Part shown: positions 10,263 to 22,390 of the stretch, one piece after another | Layout of the letters: every line of letters starts with the position of its first letter | Numbering within the stretch: position 1 is the first letter of the stretch | NCBI GenBank assembly: GCA_021292105.1 | Contig: CM037857.1 | Coordinates: 29,622,371 to 29,686,370 of the forward strand | Length of the DNA: 64,000 nt | Direction: 5' to 3' | DNA from: Anadara kagoshimensis | Taxonomy: Eukaryota > Mollusca > Bivalvia > Arcoida > Arcidae | Notes under the pieces: model-generated | Told to the model about the DNA's origin: nothing | The model's database searches: none | The model's input: the letters and a program-made list of their open reading frames with translations, nothing else | Program-made: the position numbers and the translations under genes

Positions 10263-10361
10263 TTCTATTCATATTATTTGAACCTGTATATAATAGGCCA
10301 CCTGTCCATAAAGGCCCCTTTTACTGGGTCACTGGGTGACCTTTGTAGACATGTTTGACTG
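10262..10361 (+). mobile_element. M2 MITE, right half
   Basis: Matches the second half of M2: ttcatattatttgaacctgt, ggccacctgtccataaaggc, then atgtttgactg before TA. The left half is replaced by the 80-bp array. Confidence 0.75.
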
Positions 10362-10363
10362 TA

Positions 10364-10865
10364 TGTTAGTGCAAAGTGGAATTCTAATAAGTATCTATGG
10401 AATCTACTATACATCAGATATTGATTTTGTACCTGTTAATTAGGATTTCTGGATACTGTTGTATTCCAAATTTTACTGTGACACTTGATTTGTTCAAATC
10501 ATCATTACAATGCTGTTATTAATCAAATAATTCTAAATTTTGTGGTATATAGCAAATTATGCTTAATAATTATTTGTATCATATTCCTATCTTGCCATGA
10601 GCACAAAGCGAAAAATTGTCACAACTGTTGTAGGTCATCACTTTATGGTAAAAGTTTAAGTACTGGAAGATGTACGGTATGAGTAATTATTATATCTAAA
10701 AGTGCTGTTAAACTTTGAATAATTGTCACTATTTGTGAAGTTAAAATTTGCAATCAACCAAGAGAGGCATATTTAAAGAAAAACAAAAGAAATTGATTTT
10801 TGAACTTTAAAAAATTGTGAAACAAGGTGGCGAAGTCATTGCAAGGCATTGTAATTAGGTTTTAT
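10364..10865. other. No gene recognised
   Basis: AT-rich unique-looking DNA. The open frame 10485-10682 has no recognisable motif apart from a chance Cys/His cluster. Confidence 0.45.
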
Positions 10866-10990
10866 TGTGGTGATGAGTGAGGTAGCAGCTTTATGGAGGG
10901 GAATTACTACAAGAGTTACTGTGGTTTTAAGAGTGGTGGCAAATTTATCAAGGGGTATTATCACAGAGTTTTACACCCAAATTATAACAT
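10866..10990 (+). mobile_element. M3 MITE end, duplicated and decayed
   Basis: The words gtgatgagtgaggtagcagc, ggaggggaattac and then gtggtggcaaatttatcaag, gggtattatcacagagtttt follow the M3 3' end (gataagcgaggtggcaaag, gaggggcattataacgaggt) twice in a row. It is an early-stage version of the array at 52.9 kb. Confidence 0.6.
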
Positions 10991-11040
10991 TTTTACTGTA
11001 TTTTAATGATATTAATCTCATTGCCATTTTGTCTCAGTTT

Positions 11041-11650
11041 ATTTCTGGTGTCTTGGTGACCAAAATGGTCTAAATCGCCAACTTATAAATCACATTACCT
11101 CTCAATTCCTAGTTTACAATTCTACTGAAAGCAACCCCAGTTCATTTCAGGGGTCTTAGTGGCAATATAGTCCAAAGCACCGACTTATAGATCACATTAC
11201 CTCTTAATTCCTAGTTTACGATTTCACTGAAAGCAACCCCTAGTTCATTCAGGGGTCTTAGTGGCAATATAGTCCAAAGCACCGACTTATAAATCACATT
11301 ACCTCTCAATTCCTAGTTTACGATTTCACTGAAAGCAACCCCCAGTTCATTTCAGGGGTCTTAGTGGCAATATAGTTCAAAGCACTGACTTATAGATCAC
11401 ATTGGCTCTCAATTCCTAGTTTACGATTCTGATGAAAGCATCCCCCAGTTCATTCAGGGGTCTTAGTGGCAATATAGTCCAAAGCACCGACTTATAAATC
11501 ACATTACCTCTCAATTCCTAGTTTACGATTTCACTGAAAGCAACCCCCAGTTCATTTCAGGGGTCTTAGTGGCAATATAGTTCAAAGCACCGACTTATAG
11601 ATCACATTGGCTCTTAATTCCTAGTTTACAATTTCACTGAAAGCAACCCC
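11041..11650 (+). repeat. 102-103-bp tandem array derived from an S1 head
   Basis: Units start at about 11150, 11252, 11355, 11457 and 11560, with a partial unit before. Each contains ggggtcttagtggcaatata, gtccaaagcaccgacttata, atcacattacctctcaattc, ctagtttac and a gaaagcaacccc end. Apart from small losses this is the S1 head (ggggccttggtggctggatg, gtctaag, acagatcacagtacctctca). The S1 body is absent. Confidence 0.85.
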
Positions 11651-11807
11651 CACCCCAAAAACACTATCACAAACATACTCTCCACATAAATTTGTATTTA
11701 TAGAGCAATCTCAAAGATTAATTAATGGTTCTCCTCTGAAATCCCTGGTAAAATGCTGATTTGATTTAAAACATCTCATAAACCAGTTTGCTGCACAAGG
11801 GAGAAAG

Positions 11808-14800
11808 GTGCCATGGTGGTGAGTTGTCTAAAGCATGTGCTTACGGATCTCGGCACCTCCAACTTACGACCTAGGTTTGGATTTCAGCACCTCCATCTCA
11901 TGACCTATTTTTGGATCTCAGCACCTCGAACTCATGACCTAGATTAGGATCTCAGCACCTCCAACTCATGACCTAGGTTTGGATCTGGGCACCTCCAACT
12001 AATGACCTAGGTTTGGATCTCAGCACCTCCACATCATGACCTCGGTTTGGATCTCAGCACCTCCACATCATGACCTCGGTTTGGATCTCAGCACCTCCAC
12101 ATCATGACCTAGGTTTGGATCTCGGCACCTCCAACTCATGACCTAGGTTTGGATCTCAGCACCTCCACATCATGACCTTGGTTTGGATCTCAGCACCTCC
12201 ACATCATGACCTCGGTTTGGATCTCAGCACCTCCACATCATGACCTAGGTTTGGATCCCAGCACCTCCACATCATGACCTATTTTTGGATCTCAGCATCT
12301 CCAACTCATGGCCTAGGTTTGGATCTCAGCACCTCCAACTCATTACCTAGGTTAGAATCTCAGCACCTCCAACTCATGACCTAGGTTTGGATCTCAGCAC
12401 CTCCACATCATGACCTCGGTTTGGATCTCAGCACCTCCACATCATGACCTAGGTTTGGATCTCAGCACCTCCACATCATGACCTATTTTTGGATCTCAGC
12501 ATCTCCAACTCATGGCCTAGGTTTGGATCTCAGCACCTCCAACTCATTACCTAGGTTTGGATCCCGGCACCTCCAACTCATGACCTAGGTTTGGATCTCA
12601 GCACCTCCAGCTCATGACCTAGGTTTGGATCTCAGCATCTCCAACTCATGACCTAGGTTTGGATCTCAGCACCTCCAACTCATGACCTAGGTTTGGATCT
12701 CACCACCTCCAACTCATGACCTAGGTTTGAATCTCAGTACCTCCAACTCATGACCTAGGTTTGGATCTCAGCACCTCCACATCATGACCTAGGTTTGGTT
12801 CCTGGCACCTCCAACTCATGACCTAGGTTTGGATCTCAGCACCTCCACATCATGACCTAGGTTTGGTTCCTGGCACCTCCAACTCATGACCTAGGTTTGG
12901 ATCTAAGCAACTCCAGCTCATGACCTAGGTTTGAATCTCAGCATCTCCAACTGATGACCTAGGTTTGGATCTCAGCACCTCCAACTCATGACCTAGGTTT
13001 GGATCTCAGCACCTCCAACTCATGACCTAGGTTTGGATCTCAGCACCTCCAACTCATGACCTAGGTTTGGATCTCAGCACCTCCAACTCATGACCTAGGT
13101 TTGGATCTCAGCACCTCCCACTCATGACCTAGGTTTGGATCTCAGCACCTCCAACTCATGACCTAGGTTTGGATCTCAGCACCTCCAACTCATGACCTAG
13201 GTTGGATCTCAGCACCTCCAACTCATGACTTAGGTTTGGATCTCAGCACCTCCACATCATGACCTAGGTTTGGATCTCAGCACCTCCACATCATGACCTA
13301 GGTTTGGATCTCAGCACCTCCACATCATGACCTATTTTTGGATCTTAGCATCTCCAACTCATGGCCTAGGTTTGGATCTCAGCACCTCCAACTCATGACC
13401 TAGGTTTGGATCTCAGCACCTCCACATCATGACCTATTTTTGGATCTTAGCATCTCCAACTCATGACCTAGGTTTGGATCTCAGCACCTCCAACTCATGA
13501 CCTAGGTTTGGATCTCAGCACCTCCAACTCATGACCTAGGTTTGGATCTCAGCACCTCCCACTCATGACCTAGGTTTGTATCTCAGCACCTCCAACTCAT
13601 GACCTAGGTTTGGATCTCGGCACCTCCCACTCATGACCTAGGTTTGTATCTCAGCACCTCCAACTCATGACCTAGGTTTGGATCTCAGCATCTCCCACTC
13701 ATGACCTAGGTTTGGATCTCAGCACCTCCAACTCATGACCTAGGTTTGGATCTCAGCATCTCCCACTCATGACCTAGGTTTGGATCTCAGCACCTCCAAC
13801 TCATGACCTAGGTTTGTATCTCAGCATCTCCCACTCATGACCTAGGTTTGTATCTCAGCACCTCCAACTCATGACCTAGGTTTGGATCTCAGCATCTCCC
13901 ACTCATGACCTAGGTTTGGATCTCAGCACCTCCAACTCATGACCTAGGTTTGTATCTCAGCACCTCCAACTCATGACCTAGGTTTGGATCTCGGCACCTC
14001 CCACTCATGACCTAGGTTTGTATCTCAGCACCTCCAACTCATGACCTATTTTTGGATCTCAGCACCTCGAACTCATGACCTAGATTAGGATCTCAGCACC
14101 TCCAACTCATGACCTAGGTTTGGATCTGGGCACCTCCAACTAATGACCTAGGTTTGGATCTCAGCACCTCCACATCATGACCTCGGTTTGGATCTCAGCA
14201 CCTCCACATCATGACCTCGGTTTGGATCTCAGCACCTCCACATCATGACCTAGGTTTGGATCTCGGCACCTCCAACTCATGACCTAGGTTTGGATCTCAG
14301 CACCTCCACATCATGACCTTGGTTTGGATCTCAGCACCTCCACATCATGACCTCGGTTTGGATCTCAGCACCTCCACATCATGACCTAGGTTTGGATCCC
14401 AGCACCTCCACATCATGACCTATTTTTGGATCTCAGCATCTCCAACTCATGGCCTAGGTTTGGATCTCAGCACCTCCAACTCATTACCTAGGTTAGAATC
14501 TCAGCACCTCCAACTCATGACCTAGGTTTGGATCTCAGCACCTCCACATCATGACCTCGGTTTGGATCTCAGCACCTCCACATCATGACCTAGGTTTGGA
14601 TCTCAGCACCTCCACATCATGACCTATTTTTGGATCTCAGCATCTCCAACTCATGGCCTAGGTTTGGATCTCAGCACCTCCAACTCATTACCTAGGTTTG
14701 GATCCCGGCACCTCCAACTCATGACCTAGGTTTGGATCTCAGCACCTCCAGCTCATGACCTAGGTTTGGATCTCAGCATCTCCAACTCATGACCTAGGTT

Positions 14801-17170
14801 TGGATCTCAGCACCTCCAACTCATGACCTAGGTTTGGATCTCACCACCTCCAACTCATGACCTAGGTTTGAATCTCAGTACCTCCAACTCATGACCTAGG
14901 TTTGGATCTCAGCACCTCCACATCATGACCTAGGTTTGGTTCCTGGCACCTCCAACTCATGACCTAGGTTTGGATCTCAGCACCTCCACATCATGACCTA
15001 GGTTTGGTTCCTGGCACCTCCAACTCATGACCTAGGTTTGGATCTAAGCAACTCCAGCTCATGACCTAGGTTTGAATCTCAGCATCTCCAACTGATGACC
15101 TAGGTTTGGATCTCAGCACCTCCAACTCATGACCTAGGTTTGGATCTCAGCACCTCCAACTCATGACCTAGGTTTGGATCTCAGCACCTCCAACTCATGA
15201 CCTAGGTTTGGATCTCAGCACCTCCAACTCATGACCTAGGTTTGGATCTCAGCACCTCCCACTCATGACCTAGGTTTGGATCTCAGCACCTCCAACTCAT
15301 GACCTAGGTTTGGATCTCAGCACCTCCAACTCATGACCTAGGTTGGATCTCAGCACCTCCAACTCATGACTTAGGTTTGGATCTCAGCACCTCCACATCA
15401 TGACCTAGGTTTGGATCTCAGCACCTCCACATCATGACCTAGGTTTGGATCTCAGCACCTCCACATCATGACCTATTTTTGGATCTTAGCATCTCCAACT
15501 CATGGCCTAGGTTTGGATCTCAGCACCTCCAACTCATGACCTAGGTTTGGATCTCAGCACCTCCACATCATGACCTATTTTTGGATCTTAGCATCTCCAA
15601 CTCATGACCTAGGTTTGGATCTCAGCACCTCCAACTCATGACCTAGGTTTGGATCTCAGCACCTCCAACTCATGACCTAGGTTTGGATCTCAGCACCTCC
15701 CACTCATGACCTAGGTTTGTATCTCAGCACCTCCAACTCATGACCTAGGTTTGGATCTCGGCACCTCCCACTCATGACCTAGGTTTGTATCTCAGCACCT
15801 CCAACTCATGACCTAGGTTTGGATCTCAGCATCTCCCACTCATGACCTAGGTTTGGATCTCAGCACCTCCAACTCATGACCTAGGTTTGGATCTCAGCAT
15901 CTCCCACTCATGACCTAGGTTTGGATCTCAGCACCTCCAACTCATGACCTAGGTTTGTATCTCAGCATCTCCCACTCATGACCTAGGTTTGTATCTCAGC
16001 ACCTCCAACTCATGACCTAGGTTTGGATCTCAGCATCTCCCACTCATGACCTAGGTTTGGATCTCAGCACCTCCAACTCATGACCTAGGTTTGGATCTCA
16101 GCATCTCCCACTCATGACCTAGGTTTGGATCTCAGCACCTCCAACTCATGACCTAGGTTTGGATCTCAGCATCTCCCACTCATGACCTAGGTTTGTATCT
16201 CAGCACCTCCAACTCATGACCTAGGTTTGTATCTCAGCACCTCCAACTCATGACCTAGGTTTGGATCTCAGCATCTCCCACTCATGACCTAGGTTTGTAT
16301 CTCAGCACCTCCAACTCATGACCTAGGTTTGGATCTCGGCACCTCCACATCATAACCTCGGTTTGGATCTCAGCACCTCCAACTCATGACCTAGGTTTGG
16401 ATCTCAGCACCTCCAACTCATGACCTAGGTTTGGATCTCAGCATCTCCCACTCATGACCTAGGTTTGGATCTCAGCATCTCCCACTCATGACCTAAGTTT
16501 GGATCTTTGCATCTCCAACTCATGACCTAGGTTTGGATCTCAGCACCTCCCACTCATTACCTAGGTTTGGATCTCATACAGCTCCTACTCATGACCTAGG
16601 TTAGGATCTCAGCACCTCCCACTCATGACCTAGGTTTGGATCTCAGCACCTCCCACTCATGACCTAGGTTTGGATCTCAGCATCTCCCACTCATGACCTA
16701 GGTTTGGATCTCAGCATCTCCCACTCATGACCTAAGTTTGGATCTTGGCATCTCCAACTCATGACCTAAGTTTGGATCTCAGCACTTCCCACTCATGACC
16801 TAGGTTTGGATCTCAGCACCTCCAACTCATGACCTAGGTTTGATCTCGACACCTCCAACTCATGACCTAGGTTTGGATCTCAGCACCTCCAACTCATGAC
16901 CTAGGTTTTGATCTCAGCACCTCCAGCTCATGACCTAGGTTTGGATCTCAGCACCTCCAGCTCATGACGTAGGTTTGGATCTCGGCACCTCCAACTTATG
17001 ACGTAGGTTTGGATCATGGCACCTCCAATTCATGACCTAGGTTTGGATCCTATTCAGGCAGATCCTAGTTTGTCACTTTGTTTGCTGAAGGTCAGTAGTG
17101 TTTTTGGGGCACTCAGTTTCCTCCACCAACCCTGAACTGATTGACTGGATATGAATGAAAACATGATGAC
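11808..17170 (+). mobile_element. S1 SINE stretched to 5.3 kb by an internal satellite
   Basis: The left side has ggtgccatggtggtgagttg then tctaaagcatgtgcttacgg, the S1 head with the A-box region. The right side has ggtttggatcctattcaggc (B-box position, 17040-17060), ctgaaggtcagtagtgtttt, ggggcactcagtttcctcca and a gactgg tail, the S1 body. Between them lie about 153 copies of a 34-bp unit built from the A-to-B interval. Normal S1 copies keep this interval to a few tens of bases. Confidence 0.8.
11850..17046 (+). repeat. 34-bp satellite, about 153 copies, with 2.14-kb higher-order duplication
   Basis: The consensus unit is tgacctaggtttggatctca followed by gcacctccaactca. Frequent variants carry ccacatca, cccactca, tatttttgg, ctcggtttgg or gcatctcc. 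The rare run tgacctatttttgg, gcacctcgaactca, tagattagg occurs at 11901 and again at 14042, and later variants also repeat at that 2,141-bp offset (63 units, one short by a base). Each unit carries a degenerate B-box-like ggtttggatctc. There are no spacers, so it is not a CRISPR array. Confidence 0.95.
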
Positions 17171-17173
17171 CCC

Positions 17174-17360
17174 CAGGGATAGCTCTGGCACTCAAAACGT
17201 TGGAGCCAGAAATGTATCAAATGACATTCTTCTTCTACTTAGTGATTTTTTAAACTAATGAATATTTTGGAGCAATAAATATTAGCCAAAAGCTATTTTT
17301 GGAGCAAGACATTATAAAAGTTAGCAATTTGAAAATTGGTGAATGACAGAGCTAACTCTG
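17174..17360. mobile_element. Possible 187-bp terminal-inverted-repeat element
   Basis: The left end cagggatagctctggc and right end gacagagctaactctg are inverted with three or four mismatches. Words gagccagaaatgt, ggagcaataaatattagcc and ttttggagcaag lie inside. Related ggctaa...gctcc words recur near 25.15 and 27.05 kb. No clean target duplication is seen. Confidence 0.4.
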
Positions 17361-18328
17361 GACTCCTCTCCACTAAAATATGACTGATATAATGTTGATG
17401 TGGTGTAAAACATCATGCAGTCACACTACATTGGTGTACAGGAGAGGACTGAAATACTGCAATACAAGAGACATAATCCCTGGATCAAATCTTATAATAT
17501 TAAACTTAAAAATCAATACAGATTATTGAGGATCAATATTAACGTCCTGTAAACCCGCCCATTCATATAATTTTTTCCCCATGTCTTAATTAAATGTTTA
17601 CATTGACATATTTTTTACATATTACTTAGGAAAAAAAATGGTCAAAGGAAACTCCTCATATGTATTATATATATACATTGTATACTAGTATATGAATTAA
17701 AATGTTATGGTATTTGAATATGTACTGCCTTACAACACAAAACCATAGTATATTTAATTCTTAAAGAATTTATGTATGCACTTTCAGTCTTTGAATGTAT
17801 TTGACTTAAATTGTTACACTATTTGAATAAATTACACACACATCTACACACATACACACCACACATATATGTTTGATTAACAGTGCGCAAAACAATAATA
17901 TTATTTATTCTATTTTTCCTTTAACTTTTAAAGAAAGAAAGAACTATGGTATGTTGTAGGTATTGTGTATGTATACAAACATGTTATTAGTTTTAACTAA
18001 GTATCCAGGCCTCATTGTTAGGTACATGACACAACCAACATATGGTCATGTGATCTGGCAGGTAAATTTAGCAACATGGTATTCATTTAAGATGGCAGAC
18101 TAGCTTTAAAGACATACATACATATACTAATATACACAGTGAAGAGATCGGGTCAACCGAGGACATTAGGAAAATCAATGGGTAACGCTTCGTATGCTTA
18201 TTTTTGTCTTCTCTCTCTCATCATCTCATGTCTACTCACAGTGTAGTTTAATCAAGCAGTGTGTTGTTACAACCACGGATTAAGATAGCTGCCTTAATAA
18301 TCCCGTTTTTATTAATTCATTTTTTCAG
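17361..18328. other. No gene recognised; flank of the exon candidate
   Basis: AT-rich sequence with little repetition. A 49-nt open segment at about 18011-18059 (after atccag, before gtaaat) has a poor pyrimidine tract and is not called. The 3' end supplies the tract and ttttttcag acceptor of the exon candidate. Confidence 0.4.
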
Positions 18329-18412
18329 AAGAACGAATCCATAATTTAACGACTTCTACACAGCATTCATTAACAATTACCCAACAACCTTTTGATGTGG
18401 ATGAACAAATCG
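18329..18412 (+). CDS. Candidate internal coding exon, 84 nt, unknown gene
   Basis: A pyrimidine-rich tract with branch-like attaat leads to ttttttcag (ends 18328); a strong donor gtgagt begins at 18413. Of three frames only one is open. Two bases complete a codon, then 27 codons from Glu-Arg-Ile-His to Asp-Glu-Gln-Ile, and one base is left over. The exon length is divisible by three, so it could be included or skipped without frame change, as in cassette exons. The peptide (TTSTQHSLTITQQPFDVDE in the middle) is Thr/Gln-rich and polar with no membrane segment. I do not recognise the family. No partner exon was identified, as expected if introns exceed tens of kb. Chance occurrence is possible. 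Confidence 0.4.
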
Positions 18413-19383
18413 GTGAGTCTTGTATTATAATTTTTCTTGATGTTAAAAAAAATTTAATTACATTTTTATTGTTTTTGTAAATTTAATTTTTAAATTTTAA
18501 TTTAAATTCTGACCTAGTTAGAGTGCATATTAAGGATATATTGTGTTTATATTTTATAGTAAGTAAGTAATAACACTGTTAAAACTCAGCCTATCTATAG
18601 AGTTATGCACTGCACATGATTTAATCAGCGTAAACAACATGTACCAGTGAGGTATGGGTTTACAGGGTTTATGTATGTTGAGATTATGCCTTGCGAACAG
18701 GTCCTGTGAGGTCATAGATTTTTTAAAAAGAGTGCTTGTTTGTATTTGGCAGACCATAATCTTATCACCAAAGATAAATTCAACAAATGTTGGAAAATTT
18801 TCATCATCATGTTATTATATCATAAGAAATCTTAAAAAGATATTAAGATAAAAAATAAAAAAAAAATAATAAATAATAATAAATAAAAAATATCATTATT
18901 ATTGGAATATTGGAATATTCTTATTACTTCATTTTATTGAGGCATATATGACATGCGCATGCTATTTATATATATCTTTAACAAGAAAAAAGTCAGGAGA
19001 AAAATGTGTCCATATATTCATGATTATTATTTTTGCATAAAAATCAACATAACTGTCATATTAAGATTCAAACATCTTTATTGGTATAAACACGTGTTTA
19101 TATCTTGTATTTAGGAAGTCAGACATGGCCTTATCAGAAATAAGGCTTGATGTTAACGCTATTATACCGCTTTACTTAAAAGTTTGAAGTTGTCATGTGA
19201 TTTTATTAGGACATGGTTTTTATAGGGCCTCATATTTTTAAAGAGTACTTTGTTTTAGCGATTAGATACATGTGAGGATCTTATCAGAATTTTATCTTTA
19301 TTCATGATATTTCTATTACATTAAAAAGTTGACTTTACTGTCCAGCTTGTTCAGAACTTCTTTATGATATCATTTTTCTCCAA
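18413..19383. other. No gene recognised
   Basis: AT-rich, with A/T low-complexity sequence at 18845-18900. The open frames around 18554-18851 on both strands overlap each other and show no family features. Confidence 0.45.
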
Positions 19384-20935
19384 AGTCGTGCAGTGATTTC
19401 TCCCAAGTCGTGTAATGATTTCTCCCAAGTCGTGTAGTGATTTCTCCCAAGTCGTGTAGTGATTTCTCCAAAGTCATGTAGTGATTTCTCCCAAGTCATG
19501 TAGTGATTTCCCAAGTCGTGTAGTGATTTCTCCAAAGTTGTGTAGTGATTTATACAAAGTCATGTAGTGATTTATACAAAGTCATGTAGTGATTTCTCCC
19601 AAGTCGTGTAGTGATTTCTCCAAAGTTGTGTAGTGATTTCTCCCAAGTCGTGTAGTGATTTATACAAAGTCATGTAGTGATTTCTCCCAAGTCGTGTAGT
19701 GATTTATACAAAGTCATGTAGTGATTTCTCCAAAGTCATGTAGTGATTTCTCCCAAGTCATGTAGTGATTTCTCCCAAGTCGTGTAGTGATTTCTCCCAA
19801 GTCGTGTAGTGATTTATACAAAGTCATGTAGTGATTTATACAAAGTCATGTAGTGATTTCTCCAAAGTTGTGTAGTGATTTCTCCCAAGTCGTGTAGTGA
19901 TTTATACAAAGTCATGTAGTGATTTCTCCAAAGTCATGTAGTGATTTCTCCCAAGTCATGTAGTGATTTCTCCCAAGTCGTGTAGTGATTTCTCCCAAGT
20001 CGTGTAGTGATTTATACAAAGTCATGTAGTGATTTCTCCCAAGTCGTGTAGTGATTTATACAAAGTCATGTAGTGATTTATACAAAGTCATGTAGTGATT
20101 TCTCCCAAGTCGTGTAATGATTTCTCCCAAGTCGTGTAGTGATTTCTCCAAAGTTGTGTAGTGATTTATACAAAGTCATGTAGTGATTTCTCCAAAGTCG
20201 TGCAGTGATTTCTCCCAAGTCGTGTAGTGATTTCTCCAAAGTCATGTAGTGATTTCTCCCAAGTCATGTAGTGATTTCTCCCAAGTCGTGTAGTGATTTC
20301 TCCAAAGTTGTGTAGTGATTTATACAAAGTCATGTAGTGATTTATACAAAGTCATGTAGTGATTTCTCCCAAGTCGTGTAGTGATTTCTCCAAAGTTGTG
20401 TAGTGATTTCTCCCAAGTCGTGTAGTGATTTATACAAAGTCATGTAGTGATTTCTCCCAAGTCGTGTAGTGATTTATACAAAGTCATGTAGTGATTTCTC
20501 CAAAGTCATGTAGTGATTTCTCCCAAGTCATGTAGTGATTTCTCCCAAGTCGTGTAGTGATTTCTCCCAAGTCGTGTAGTGATTTATACAAAGTCATGTA
20601 GTGATTTATACAAAGTCATGTAGTGATTTCTCCAAAGTTGTGTAGTGATTTCTCCCAAGTCGTGTAGTGATTTATACAAAGTCATGTAGTGATTTCTCCA
20701 AAGTCATGTAGTGATTTCTCCCAAGTCATGTAGTGATTTCTCCCAAGTCGTGTAGTGATTTCTCCCAAGTCGTGTAGTGATTTATACAAAGTCATGTAGT
20801 GATTTATACAAAGTCATGTAGTGATTTCTCCCAAGTCGTGTAGTGATTTCTCCCAAGTCGTGTAGTGATTTATACAAAGTCATGTAGTGATTTATACAAA
20901 GTCATGTAGTGTTTTCTCCCAAGTCGTGTAGTGAT
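19384..20935. repeat. 22-bp satellite, about 70 copies, with about 770-bp higher-order period
   Basis: The unit is aagtcgtgtagtgatttctc plus cc, with variants catg for cgtg, aaagttg and a tatacaaag version. The order of variants in 19466-20090 recurs near 20234-20860 at an offset of about 768-770 bp (35 units), so a block was duplicated as a whole. No spacers and no open frame. Confidence 0.95.
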
Positions 20936-20995
20936 TTTAGTTACTTTTTTAAGTCGAGTGTTTGTATGTTTGAGGTTTCTAGCTGACATGCACTT

Positions 20996-21000
20996 TTCAT

Positions 21001-21063
<63 letters not shown>

Positions 21064-21064
21064 T
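20996..21064. repeat. (TTTA)n microsatellite
   Basis: About 17 uninterrupted ttta units, lying 60 bp downstream of the 22-bp satellite. Confidence 0.95.
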
Positions 21065-21404
21065 GTCTCGAGATAAGATTTAACAAATGTAGACATGTTT
21101 CTTATCTATAATCTAACAATATTAAATTTATTGTTAGTTTAAAATGAAAGCTTTCATATTTATTTGATATCCATCTTTTAACAATATATTTTTCATCAAT
21201 ATCCCATGACAGGCCCCATTGTAAAGCCTAGTTTTGCAGTATCCCATGGCTCTTAAAATAAGCCTGGGCCCCTAAATTTTTACACATTTATGCTATTTAT
21301 TACTGGTACAACTTCTTTTCTGAAGTGAACTGGATTCCAGCTGAAAATAGTTGAGCTTTATCTCTGGTTTTGCATGAACACCATGTTATCGAGATAACGT
21401 TATT

Positions 21405-21515
21405 TCTTTTGTTGAAGGTTAGTGATTTTTTTGGGTGCTCCAGTTTTCTCCACTATTCAAGAACTGACCACCTGAATAGAAATGACACAAACCTGACTGG
21501 CCAGAGACATAACAG
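21405..21515 (+). mobile_element. S1 SINE body fragment
   Basis: Contains ttgttgaaggttagtgattt, tgggtgctccagttttctcc, agaactgaccacctgaatag and an aacctgactggcc tail. The tRNA-derived head is not recognisable. Confidence 0.65.
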
Positions 21516-22182
21516 TTTTCTACCCTACTCTGTGACCTATAGTTTGTTCACAATCTGATGGCAAAGTGTTGAAAAACATGAGAGAAAAAGGAAAACATGC
21601 AGTTATATAATGATATAAAATATTGAATTAGTCAGTTTAATTGTTCTTAGAAACGTAGATTTTATTGTTTTCAGAAATCGCATAATTATAATTTATGCTT
21701 CAAGGAATTTTTAAAGTGCAAAATACTATATAAACTATTTTGTCTTTTTTTTAACGTGACATAATTATTTTTATGAGCTAAAATCATGAAGGTGATATTT
21801 AACTCGCTGTGTTGTGCCGTCATTGTTTCAACTGGTAAACATCATAATATGTTAATATGAAACGTTTTACTGAATTTAAAACATAATATTATGACTTCAT
21901 TTGTCAATAGGGAAGTTTAAATTGAGGTAGTTACGCGTGTTTTATATTTAATGATTTAGAAACACATTGCAGTAAAACTATTTTTATTATTACATGTGTA
22001 TTAAATAATTTTGTTATATAGTGCATGATCGATAGAAATTTTTATTAAAACTTTTGAGTATTGCGTAAGGGTTTTTCCTACATAAATGTACTTATAGTAG
22101 CCAAAACAAATACCGGGATGTTTTATAATGCTATTGTAATTAAGTTAGTAGATCGAGTAGATACACAGGAATGGAATAGAGG
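21516..22182. other. No gene recognised
   Basis: AT-rich single-copy-looking sequence without clear repeats. The short frame 22061-22246 runs into the SINE tail repeats and is not supported. Confidence 0.45.
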
Positions 22183-22390
22183 AGTTTTATATCCCAATCG
22201 AGATTGGATCTTTCACTATATCCAGGCGGCCAGTTCTGGGATATGAGTGAGATAATGGAATTTTCTGCCTTAATTAAGATTCTTTCACTATATCCAGGTG
22301 GCCAGTTCTAGGATGTAAGTAAGATTATAGAGTTTTACACCCTAGTCAAAATTCTTTCACTATATTCAGGTGACCTGTCAGGTTAAGTCA
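22183..22390 (-). repeat. S1 SINE 3' tail triplicated (about 73-bp unit)
   Basis: Three successive blocks share tctttcactatatccagg or tctttcactatattcagg, a ggccagttct or gacctgtc phrase and a gagtttta...ccc start. On the minus strand each reads as the S1 end (cctgaatatagtgaaagaat, tttgactagggtgtaaaact). Only the SINE tail was amplified. Confidence 0.7.

Noticed and set aside
11850..17046. CRISPR array
   Set aside because: Units abut head to tail without unique spacers, and the context is eukaryotic.
18011..18059. Short exon before gtaaat
   Set aside because: Open in one frame but the acceptor has a poor pyrimidine tract and the segment is only 49 nt.
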